Origin: Litorilituus sp.
Lineage (GTDB): Bacteria > Pseudomonadota > Gammaproteobacteria > Enterobacterales > Alteromonadaceae
Assembly: GCA_030754235.1 (NCBI GenBank)
Contig: JASMAS010000104.1
Location: 1 to 64,000, forward strand
Reading direction: 5' to 3'
DNA length: 64,000 bases
The position numbers and the translations under genes are program-made. Under the pieces are notes generated by a model. That model ran no database searches. It saw only the letters and a program-made list of their open reading frames with translations, and was not told the origin of the DNA. The stretch's first letter is position 1; every line of letters begins with the position of its first letter. Below are positions 56,268 through 64,000 of this stretch, in pieces.

Positions 56268-58514
56268 ATGAAACTACATTTAACAAAAGCACTACGCTGC
56301 TTAAGCTGGTCAGCTATTCTACTTGCTAGTGCCAATATCACTGGCATTTACGCAGAGCAATTAACCATAGAGCGAATTTACAGCTCTCCTTCTTTAAACG
56401 GAAAAACACCTAAATCATTAAAGTTCTCTCCTGATGGTTCTCGGGTAACCTATTTACAAGGGAAAAAAGACGATTTAAACCGTTATGATTTATGGGAATA
56501 TAATTTAGTCAGTAAAGAAAATAAATTACTGGTTGATTCTCAAGCGTTATTTAACGGTACTGAAGTGCTTTCAAATGAAGAAAAAGCGCGTCGTGAGCGC
56601 CAGCGCATATATGGATTTGGCATCATGGAGTATAAATTTTCTCATGATGGCAGCGCACTTCTATTTCCACTTAATGGTGATATTTACTATTATCATTTAG
56701 CCACAAAAAAAGCAAAGCGCCTAACCCAAACTGACGCCTTTGAAACCGATGTTAAATTTTCTCCTCAAGGTCATTTTGTTTCATTTATCCGCGAACAAAA
56801 TATTTATGCTCTTAACATCAACACGGGCAAAGAAACGCAATTAACCAAAGACGGCGGAAAAAATAATATCAAAAATGGTATGAGCGAATTTGTTGCCCAA
56901 GAAGAAATGGGCAGAATGACTGGCTATTGGTGGTCAGGAGACGAAAAGCACATTGCTTTTTTACGTGTAGATGAAACACCGGTTCAGACCGTTATTCGTA
57001 ACGAAATCTATGCAGAAAAAATAGAACTCATTGAGCAGCGCTACCCTGCTACAGGGACAAATAATGTAGAGATAACATTAGCCGTTACCGATATAAAAGG
57101 AAAAAAAATCAACATTATCGATACTGGTGATAACAAAGACATCTATATTCCACGAGTCAAATGGTTACCTGATAGTAATAACTTATCGTATCAATGGCAA
57201 AGTCGAGATCAGAAAACATTAATACTTAAGAGCTACAACCTAAAAAAAAGAAAGCAGCAAATCTTATTAACTGAAAGTTCGACTAACTGGATAAATTTAC
57301 ATAAAGATTTAATTTTCCTAAAAGATAATAAATCATTTATTTGGGCCTCAGAGCGAGATGGCTACAAGCATTTATATCACTTTACCAATCAAGGTGAGTT
57401 AATCAATCAACTCACTAAAGGTGACTGGATTGTTGACCAAATTCAACATATCGATGAGAAAAATAGCTTAGTTTATTTTACGGGTAGAGCAGATACCCCA
57501 TTAGAGCGTCACCTATACAGCGTACCATTACATGGTAAATCCCCTGAGCACGTTGCACGATTAAGCAAGCGTAATGGCTTTCATAGCATCAATTTTAGCC
57601 AAGACGGTCAGCGCTATATAGATAGCTTTTCAAACATCATTACACCTAAACAAGTCAGCTTACATGATATTAATGGTGAACATATCACTTGGCTGGCTGA
57701 GAACAAGGTCACTGATATGCATCCTATTAACCCTTATTACAATGCGTTAATACAGCCTAAATTTGGCTCTTTAACGGCCAATGACGGCGAAACTGAACTT
57801 TTTTATAAACTTTACAAGCCTAAAAACATGGTACCGGGTAAAAAATACCCAGTGGTTGTCAATGTCTATGGTGGCCCGCACGCTCAAAGAGTAAAAAACA
57901 TATGGCAAGGCGCTGATTTTACACAATATATGTTGCAACAAGGCTACATTATTTTTCAACTGGATAATCGTGGTTCAAATTATCGCGGCACTGCTTTTGA
58001 ATTCCCTATTTATGAAAAATTAGGTCAGGTGGAAGTAGAAGATCAAATTACGGGGGTTAAATACTTACACAGCCTGCCTTTTGTTGATAAAGACCGTATT
58101 GGTATTTATGGCCATTCATACGGTGGTTATATGGCGCTAATGTCCATGTTCAAAGCGGGTGATTACTTCAAAGCCGGTGTAAGTGGCGCTCCAGTAACTG
58201 ACTGGCATTTATATGACACCCATTATACTGAACGTTATTTAAATCACCCTGCAGCGAACGCTAGTGGCTATGAGCAATCGAGTGTTTTCCCCTATATATC
58301 TGGTTTAAACGGCCCTTTAATGGTTTATCATGGCATGGCTGATGATAATGTACTGTTTACTAATACCACTAAATTAATTAAAGCGATGCAAGATGAAAAT
58401 AAACAGTTTGAATTGATGACCTATCCAGGCAGTAAACACAGTATGCGTGGCAAAAAAGTGAAAGTGCATTTAAACAACACAATAATGAATTTCTTTAATC
58501 GACACTTTAAATAA
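56268..58514 (+). CDS. S9B dipeptidyl peptidase IV-like serine protease
   Basis: A 748-residue exported peptidase with an N-terminal signal (residues 1-28, hydrophobic SWSAILLASANITGIYA, cleavage near AEQ). A DPP-IV-type beta-propeller (about 50-490) is followed by the Peptidase_S9 alpha/beta-hydrolase domain; the catalytic triad is visible as Ser617 (GHSYGG), Asp692 or 693 (MADDNV) and His724 (GSKHSM). It should remove N-terminal X-Pro dipeptides from peptides in the periplasm. The gene is preceded by the radA remnant and followed by a convergent metH. Confidence 0.95.
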   Translation: MKLHLTKALRCLSWSAILLASANITGIYAEQLTIERIYSSPSLNGKTPKSLKFSPDGSRVTYLQGKKDDLNRYDLWEYNLVSKENKLLVDSQALFNGTEVLSNEEKARRERQRIYGFGIMEYKFSHDGSALLFPLNGDIYYYHLATKKAKRLTQTDAFETDVKFSPQGHFVSFIREQNIYALNINTGKETQLTKDGGKNNIKNGMSEFVAQEEMGRMTGYWWSGDEKHIAFLRVDETPVQTVIRNEIYAEKIELIEQRYPATGTNNVEITLAVTDIKGKKINIIDTGDNKDIYIPRVKWLPDSNNLSYQWQSRDQKTLILKSYNLKKRKQQILLTESSTNWINLHKDLIFLKDNKSFIWASERDGYKHLYHFTNQGELINQLTKGDWIVDQIQHIDEKNSLVYFTGRADTPLERHLYSVPLHGKSPEHVARLSKRNGFHSINFSQDGQRYIDSFSNIITPKQVSLHDINGEHITWLAENKVTDMHPINPYYNALIQPKFGSLTANDGETELFYKLYKPKNMVPGKKYPVVVNVYGGPHAQRVKNIWQGADFTQYMLQQGYIIFQLDNRGSNYRGTAFEFPIYEKLGQVEVEDQITGVKYLHSLPFVDKDRIGIYGHSYGGYMALMSMFKAGDYFKAGVSGAPVTDWHLYDTHYTERYLNHPAANASGYEQSSVFPYISGLNGPLMVYHGMADDNVLFTNTTKLIKAMQDENKQFELMTYPGSKHSMRGKKVKVHLNNTIMNFFNRHFK

Positions 58515-58543
58515 GTGAAAGTAGATAGTAAAAAATGTGATGT

Positions 58544-58576
58544 GTGTCGAAAGCACAACAGTCATGCTTTCGACAC
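58544..58576. terminator. Stem-loop between dipeptidyl peptidase and metH
   Basis: A perfect 12-bp stem, GTGTCGAAAGCA (58544-58555) with TGCTTTCGACAC (58565-58576), 9-base loop, lies between the two convergent stops. No U run on either strand, so it could act as a bidirectional transcript end or barrier. Confidence 0.7.
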
Positions 58577-58600
58577 TCACGAGTAACAACCTACCACGAT

Positions 58601-61600
58601 TTATGACTCCGGTTCATAGTCTAAATTAGCCGACAACCAACGTTCTGCTTGTTCTATCGTAAAGCCTTTTCGTGCAGCATAATCTAATACTTGATCTTTA
58701 GCTAGCTTCGCCACTGCAAAATATTTAGCCTGAGGATGCGCAAAATACCAGCCACTTACCGCAGCTCCTGGCCACATAGCATAGCTCGAGGTGAGCTCCA
58801 TACCAATATTTTCTTTAACTTTGAGTAATTCCCACAATAAACCTTTTTCAGTATGCTCAGGGCAAGCAGGGTAACCAGGAGCAGGGCGAATACCTTGATA
58901 ACTTTCACGAATCAACTCGCTATTATCTAAACTTTCATTACTGGCATAGCCCCAATACTCTTTTCTTATCTTTTCATGTAAATATTCAGCACTAGCTTCA
59001 GCTAACCTATCGGCAACCGCTTTAAGCAAAATACTGTTATAGTCATCATGTTGTTTATCATAGGCTTTAACTAATTGATCGACACCAAAACCAGCTGATA
59101 CCGCAAATGCCCCTATATAATCCTGTAAACCCGAGTTTTTATCGGCAACATAATCGGATAAGCAGCGGTTAAATTGTCCAGATGGCTTTTTGCTTTGTTG
59201 TCGTAATTGATGAAGTTTCATTAGTATATTTTTGCGGCTTTCATCAGCATATAAAATCACGTCATCGATATCACTTTGAGCCGGAAACAAACCAAAAACC
59301 GCTTTAGCTGTTATTTTGTTATGACAAATCAAATCATCTAGCATGGCATTGGCATCATTAAACAACTTAGTTGCTTCTTCACCCACCACTTCATGGCGCA
59401 AAATAAGTGGGTATTTTCCTGATAGCTGCCAAGTCATAAAAAAAGGTGTCCAGTCAATGTAGTTTCTTACTTCGTTAAGATCTAACTCACTAAGAACTGT
59501 CACGCCCAGCTTATTGGGCTTTTTCGGTATATAGTTTTCAAAACTGATTTCTGTTGCGTTAGCTCTCGCCTCTTCTAGGCTTATTAAACTAGAGCGTGGC
59601 CCTTTTTTATAGTGACGAGCACGCACACGTTCATACTCATCTTTTTGCTTAGCAATAAAATCTGTGCGTAATTCTTTGGATAATAAAGTACTTACCACAG
59701 AAACAGAGCGCGAAGCGTTAGCAACATAGCAAACAGAATGATCATATTGTGGCTCTATTTTAACCGCGGTATGTGCTTTAGAGGTTGTTGCACCACCAAT
59801 AAGTAGAGGTAAGTGGAAATTTTGTCTTTGCATTTCTTTGGCAACATGTACCATTTCATCAAGTGAAGGGGTAATTAAACCTGACAATCCGATCACATTG
59901 ACGTTTTCTTCTTTGGCAACACGTAAAATATCTTCACATGACACCATCACGCCAAGATCGATTATTTCATAGTTATTACATTGCAGCACGACACCAACAA
60001 TATTCTTTCCGATATCATGGACATCACCCTTTACGGTCGCCAATAAAATTTTACCATTGGTACTTACTTCGGCTTTTTCCGCCTCAATAAAAGGGTTTAA
60101 ATAGGCAACCGCTTGCTTCATTACTCGTGCTGACTTTACCACTTGTGGTAGAAACATCTCTCCAGCGCCAAATAAGTCACCAACGGTATTCATACCCGCC
60201 ATTAAAGGTCCTTCAATAACATCCAAAGGTCTATTAGCTTCAAGGCGTGCTGATTCAGTATCTTCTTCAATATATTCATTAATACCTTTGACTAATGAAT
60301 GAGATAAACGCTCATTCACGGGAAGTTCGCGCCAGGCAAGATCTACTTTAGAGTCTTTTGTACCCGCTTGCCCTCGATACTCTTCAGCTACTTCCAGTAA
60401 ACGCTCTGTGGCGTCTTCGTCGGTATTTTGGATAACATCTTCAACCGCGATACGTAACTTTTCAGGGATATCAGAATAAATCGCTAATTGGCCCGCATTA
60501 ACAATTCCCATATCCATACCATGTTTAATAGCATGGTAGAGAAACACCGCGTGAATTGCTTCACGTACAGGGTTATTGCCCCGAAATGAAAATGATACAT
60601 TTGAAACACCGCCAGATATCATTGCATATGGTAAGTGCTGCTTGATATCAGCTACTGCTTCAATAAAGTCAACAGCGTAATTGTTATGCTCATCAATACC
60701 GGTGGCGACAGCAAAAATATTAGGATCGAAGATAATATCTTCTGCTGGAAAACCTATTTCATCGACTAAAATATGGTACGCACGTTGACAAATTTCAAAT
60801 TTGCGTACGCGAGTATCTGCCTGACCTTCTTCATCAAAGGCCATAACTATCACTGCAGCACCATAACGACGAAGCAGCTCAGCTTGCTTTCTAAAGTTAT
60901 CTTCACCTTCTTTTAAGCTGATCGAATTAACTACCCCTTTACCTTGAATACACTTTAAGCCTGCTTCTAAAATATCCCATTTTGATGAATCGATCATAAT
61001 GGGCACCTTAGCAATATCAGGCTCTCCAGCAATTAAGTTCAAAAATCGCACCATGGCACTCTTGGAATCCAACATGCCTTCATCCATGTTGATATCAATA
61101 ATTTGGGCACCATTTTCAACTTGCTGTAACGCAACAGCTATAGCCTGATCATAGTTCTCTTCTTTAATCAGTCGTTTAAACATCGCTGAACCCGTGACAT
61201 TTGTTCGTTCACCAACGTTAACAAATAAACTTTCTGCTTCTATGGTTAATGCCTCTAAACCTGATAAACGACAAGCAATTTGTCTAGGTTTAATTTCTCT
61301 AGGCTTTATGTTAGCAACCGTATCAGCCATCCCCTTGATATGCTCAGGTGTCGTACCACAGCAGCCTCCAATAATATTAAGAAAGCCTGAAGTCGCCCAT
61401 TCCTGCACATGAGTATTCATATCATCAACGGTAAAGTCATATTCACCAAAAGCATTAGGCAAACCGGCATTTGGATGCGCTGACACTGCAACATCAGAAA
61501 TACGGCTTAATTCTTCAACATACTGGCGTAATTCAACCGGACCTAGAGCACAGTTTAAACCAAAAGAAATGGGCTTAGCATGTCGCAATGAGTTGTAAAA

Positions 61601-62296
61601 GGCTTCGGTGGTTTGCCCTGAAAGTGTTCGCCCTGACGCATCGGTAATAGTACCTGAAATCATCACAGGTAAGCGAAGTTGCAATTGTTCAAAAACAGTT
61701 TCAACAGCAAAAATAGCTGCTTTGGCATTTAAAGTATCGAAAATTGTTTCAATAAGAATAATATCACTACCGCCTTTTACCAGTGCAGTCGTTGATTCAA
61801 TATACGCCTCTTTTAACTCATCAAAGTTAATATTTCTAAATGCCGGATCGTTAACATCAGGCGATATTGAACAAGTACGATTGGTAGGTCCCAACACACC
61901 GGCAACAAAACGCGGTTTTTCTGGATTTTTTTCATTATATTCATCTGCTGCTGCACGGGCTATTTGCGCTGCTTTTAAGTTAATTTCAGCACTCACCCCT
62001 TCCATGTCATAATCAGCCATAGCGATAGATGTCGCATTAAAAGTATTGGTTTCTAGAATATCAGCACCCGAGGCTAAATATTCCAAATGAATTGTTTTAA
62101 TCACTTCAGGTTGAGTTAAGACTAATAGGTCATTATTACCTTTAACATCACAATGCCAATCAGCAAAACGTTCTCCTCGATAATCTTGTTCTTCAAATTT
62201 ATACGCTTGAATCATGGTACCCATAGCACCATCTAAGATTAAAATATTATTCGCTAACTGTTGTTCCAATTTTTCAAAAGAGGCTGATTTTTTCAT
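58601..62296 (-). CDS. metH: Cobalamin-dependent methionine synthase
   Basis: A 1231-residue modular enzyme that methylates homocysteine from methyltetrahydrofolate through B12. Domains in order: homocysteine-binding barrel (about 1-330; DGAMGTMIQ, with [10 protein letters not shown] zinc ligands), pterin-binding (about 350-640), B12-binding (about 650-890; cobalt-ligating [14 protein letters not shown]) and AdoMet/activation domain (about 900-1231). Length matches E. coli MetH (1227). It lies 101 bases downstream of metA on the same strand, so the two may be cotranscribed. Confidence 0.98.
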   Translation of the reverse strand: MKKSASFEKLEQQLANNILILDGAMGTMIQAYKFEEQDYRGERFADWHCDVKGNNDLLVLTQPEVIKTIHLEYLASGADILETNTFNATSIAMADYDMEGVSAEINLKAAQIARAAADEYNEKNPEKPRFVAGVLGPTNRTCSISPDVNDPAFRNINFDELKEAYIESTTALVKGGSDIILIETIFDTLNAKAAIFAVETVFEQLQLRLPVMISGTITDASGRTLSGQTTEAFYNSLRHAKPISFGLNCALGPVELRQYVEELSRISDVAVSAHPNAGLPNAFGEYDFTVDDMNTHVQEWATSGFLNIIGGCCGTTPEHIKGMADTVANIKPREIKPRQIACRLSGLEALTIEAESLFVNVGERTNVTGSAMFKRLIKEENYDQAIAVALQQVENGAQIIDINMDEGMLDSKSAMVRFLNLIAGEPDIAKVPIMIDSSKWDILEAGLKCIQGKGVVNSISLKEGEDNFRKQAELLRRYGAAVIVMAFDEEGQADTRVRKFEICQRAYHILVDEIGFPAEDIIFDPNIFAVATGIDEHNNYAVDFIEAVADIKQHLPYAMISGGVSNVSFSFRGNNPVREAIHAVFLYHAIKHGMDMGIVNAGQLAIYSDIPEKLRIAVEDVIQNTDEDATERLLEVAEEYRGQAGTKDSKVDLAWRELPVNERLSHSLVKGINEYIEEDTESARLEANRPLDVIEGPLMAGMNTVGDLFGAGEMFLPQVVKSARVMKQAVAYLNPFIEAEKAEVSTNGKILLATVKGDVHDIGKNIVGVVLQCNNYEIIDLGVMVSCEDILRVAKEENVNVIGLSGLITPSLDEMVHVAKEMQRQNFHLPLLIGGATTSKAHTAVKIEPQYDHSVCYVANASRSVSVVSTLLSKELRTDFIAKQKDEYERVRARHYKKGPRSSLISLEEARANATEISFENYIPKKPNKLGVTVLSELDLNEVRNYIDWTPFFMTWQLSGKYPLILRHEVVGEEATKLFNDANAMLDDLICHNKITAKAVFGLFPAQSDIDDVILYADESRKNILMKLHQLRQQSKKPSGQFNRCLSDYVADKNSGLQDYIGAFAVSAGFGVDQLVKAYDKQHDDYNSILLKAVADRLAEASAEYLHEKIRKEYWGYASNESLDNSELIRESYQGIRPAPGYPACPEHTEKGLLWELLKVKENIGMELTSSYAMWPGAAVSGWYFAHPQAKYFAVAKLAKDQVLDYAARKGFTIEQAERWLSANLDYEPES

Positions 62297-62397
62297 TTTT
62301 TTTCCAACTTGTTCATGCTAACCGGTAGCATTTTCGGTATTTTTTGCAGTACTTCTAGCACAGAAGATTTAATTACTTATCATGATATACAGAGCCA

Positions 62398-63342
62398 TTA
62401 TTTTTCGTAGGTTAACCCTGCTTTAATATTAGTGGCATCTAATTGATAAGGGGTTATTTGATAAACATAATAATTAAGCCAGTTAGTAAAAAGTAAACTA
62501 CCATGACTTCGCCACGAACTTACCGGAGCATTCTTAACGTTGTTATTTTGGTAATAATTTTTTGGCAAAGCCGTATTCGCCTCAACGTTACTATCTCTGA
62601 GATACTCCTCATGCAAAGTGTTCGCATCATACTCTGGATGACCCGTTAGATAGACTTGTTGCCTATTTTTACTGGCAACCAAATAAACACCTGCATCTTT
62701 TGATTCAGCCAATATGTGTAATTGGTCAACCTTTTGATATTCAGCTCTATCAATAAAGCCAAAACGAGAATGGGGCACATTAAACAATCCATCAAAACCC
62801 CTAGTTAACAGTTCTTTACTATCTAATGGTTGATGCTGAAAAACGCCAGAAAGCTTGTGTTCTCTTAACTGTCTATTTATACCATAATGGTGATACATAG
62901 CCGCATGCGCTGCCCAACAAGAAAACATAGTAGAAGTGACGTTTTGCTCTGCCCAATCAAATACTTCACAAATTTTATCCCAAAAACTTACTTGAGAATA
63001 ATCGAGTAAAGCCAAGGGAGCGCCGGTAATAATTAACCCATCATATTGCTTATGTTTAATATCATCAAATAAACAATAGAAGTTTTCTAAATGCTCTTTG
63101 GGGGTATTTTTCGACTCATTAGCATGAATACGAACAAACTCAACATTAATTTGTAATGGCGTGTTAGAAAGCATACGCAAAATTTGTACTTCTGTTTCTA
63201 TTTTATTTGGCATCAAATTTAAAATAGCCACTTGCATTGGTCGGATTTCTTGACTGATAGCCCTATGCTCAGACATAACAAAAATGTTCTCATTATCTAA
63301 AACGGATAATGCTGGCAGTTGATCGGGAATTTTTATTGGCAT
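62398..63342 (-). CDS. metA: Homoserine O-succinyltransferase
   Basis: First committed step of methionine synthesis: homoserine plus succinyl-CoA to O-succinylhomoserine. A 314-residue HTS protein with the catalytic Cys in FSCWAAHAAMYHHYG and the GHPEYD segment of the catalytic site. Acyl-CoA preference (succinyl or acetyl) depends on residues I did not align; succinyl is the usual one in this group. Upstream lies a MetJ operator array. A RBS-like AGG lies about 8 bases before the ATG. Confidence 0.96.
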   Translation of the reverse strand: MPIKIPDQLPALSVLDNENIFVMSEHRAISQEIRPMQVAILNLMPNKIETEVQILRMLSNTPLQINVEFVRIHANESKNTPKEHLENFYCLFDDIKHKQYDGLIITGAPLALLDYSQVSFWDKICEVFDWAEQNVTSTMFSCWAAHAAMYHHYGINRQLREHKLSGVFQHQPLDSKELLTRGFDGLFNVPHSRFGFIDRAEYQKVDQLHILAESKDAGVYLVASKNRQQVYLTGHPEYDANTLHEEYLRDSNVEANTALPKNYYQNNNVKNAPVSSWRSHGSLLFTNWLNYYVYQITPYQLDATNIKAGLTYEK

Positions 63343-63387
63343 AACAAATGACCTAACGAGAAATTAAGGAGTTATTAAATGATTACA

Positions 63388-63415
63388 ATGTTACTTAGAT
63401 TGCTAGATATGTCAA
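63388..63415 (-). promoter_or_regulatory. metA promoter
   Basis: On the minus strand TTGACA (plus 63410-63415) and TAACAT (plus 63388-63393) are 16 bases apart, about 45 bases before the metA ATG. The -35 overlaps the first MetJ box. Confidence 0.6.
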
Positions 63416-63436
63416 CTTCTAAACGTATAGACGTCT
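63413..63436. promoter_or_regulatory. MetJ operator (three tandem met boxes)
   Basis: Three consecutive 8-base boxes: a perfect AGACGTCT at 63429-63436, AAACGTAT at 63421-63428 (6 of 8) and a weaker CAACTTCT at 63413-63420 (5 of 8). MetJ dimers with AdoMet bind such tandem boxes. The array overlaps the metA -35, so repression by methionine is expected. It also lies upstream of folK. Confidence 0.75.
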
Positions 63437-63651
63437 AAAACCATTAACTATAATATATGAGAAAAATAAAGTATGTATAGGCCTAATTTTGCTCTAATCA
63501 ACATGATTACGCACTGAGGAAGGGTAAAAATATTACCGCTTAGGTGTTGTATTCTGGATAAATCGATAATATAAAATAGTAAAACGACTTACGACTTGCT
63601 AAGTCAATATTTTTCATTACCGATAAAACAATTATCATTTAAGGAGCATAA

Positions 63652-64000
63652 GTGCATAGAGTTTATGTCAGTCTTGGCAGTAATATTAATAGATGTCAGC
63701 ACATTTCAGCCGCTTTAGATGTGCTTGATAGGTATTTTTCACCACTCATTATATCTAACTTTTATGATTGTCAACCGATAGGTTTTGACGGTGATAATTT
63801 TTTAAATTTGGTTGTTGGGTTTGACTGTGCAGACTCTATTGCAACGTTATCTGAAAAACTTAAGGTGATTGAAGATGATAACGGACGCATTCGAACTGGG
63901 CCAAAATTTTCATCAAGAACTCTAGATATTGATATTCTCACTTATGACAGTGTTGTAGGTTGTGTAGAGGGGGTTATATTGCCTCGTAAAGAAATCACTG
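63652..64000 (+). CDS. folK: HPPK (folate biosynthesis pyrophosphokinase), 5' part
   Basis: 2-amino-4-hydroxy-6-hydroxymethyldihydropteridine pyrophosphokinase, which activates the pterin for dihydropteroate synthesis. Only the first 116 codons are in the window; the gene runs off the right edge. GTG start with AAGGAG 5 bases upstream; N-terminus HRVYVSLGSNINRC and the ATP/pterin motif RTGPKFSSRTLDIDIL are typical. The frame is open to the edge. Divergent from metA. Confidence 0.92.
   Translation, partial: MHRVYVSLGSNINRCQHISAALDVLDRYFSPLIISNFYDCQPIGFDGDNFLNLVVGFDCADSIATLSEKLKVIEDDNGRIRTGPKFSSRTLDIDILTYDSVVGCVEGVILPRKEIT

Larger units (their letters stand above)
63343..63651. other. Divergent metA-folK intergenic region
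   Basis: About 309 bases holding the metA promoter and MetJ boxes (63388-63436) on the left and the folK ribosome site (AAGGAG, 63641-63646) on the right. The stretch between (63440-63640) shows nothing else I can identify. Confidence 0.6.

Noticed and set aside
63343-63651. SAM riboswitch upstream of metA
   Set aside because: No multi-stem leader or terminator is apparent; MetJ boxes and a short leader explain the region better.

Overview
The window reads as a chromosomal segment of an AT-rich marine gammaproteobacterium of the Colwellia type (Alteromonadales, Colwelliaceae). That placement is inferred from low GC, gene content (isc operon, queA-tgt-yajC-secD-secF, holD-rimI, smp-serB-radA, metA and metH), many sensory and PilZ/GGDEF proteins, and short dispersed repeats with terminal inverted repeats. 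No database was available, so genus is an inference.

Layout. 1-570: the end of an IS3-family element abutting the 3' half of an XRE-type regulator gene. 578-2860: an RluA-family pseudouridine synthase with a long N-terminal extension and a small SpoIIAA-like protein. 3578-6362: a nucleobase/nucleoside salvage group (upp, a Tsx/OmpK-like porin, and a divergent AzgA-type NCS2 permease). 6444-15233: a MITE-like repeat, then a four-gene minus-strand operon (AGPS-like flavoprotein, GlpD-like dehydrogenase, FGGY kinase, PhoD-type Tat lipoprotein) with a divergent AraC regulator; this looks like a glycerol/glycerolipid (possibly ether-lipid) utilisation unit and is the best candidate here for an undescribed system. 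15292-21012: complete iscR-iscS-iscU-iscA-hscB-hscA-fdx operon with two abutting IscR type-1 sites and a terminator. 21112-24817: cysE, trmJ, suhB, SUMT. 25027-31131: a large PilZ protein, a PAS chemoreceptor, a RhlE-type helicase.

31215-37077: secF, secD, yajC, tgt and queA, all on the minus strand and ending at a strong terminator. 37342-39277: aceK and tRNA-Trp. 39397-53517: a backbone recalling the E. coli holD-rimI-prfC ... smp-serB-radA region, with accessory insertions: a translationally coupled DUF1538-DUF1538-PII-CBS operon between rimI and prfC, argS, and a second large PilZ protein between serB and radA. 53518-56202: a segment carrying a PAS-GGDEF-EAL protein with a degenerate EAL domain, bounded by intact radA on one side and a decayed copy of the radA 3' end on the other. 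56268-63342: an S9B dipeptidyl peptidase, metH and metA, the last with a MetJ operator array. 63652-64000: the start of folK.

Themes: Fe-S assembly, protein export with tRNA queuosine synthesis, methionine synthesis and C1/pterin metabolism, lipid-derived glycerol metabolism, and c-di-GMP signalling. Coding density is high. Gaps over about 300 bases are described individually.
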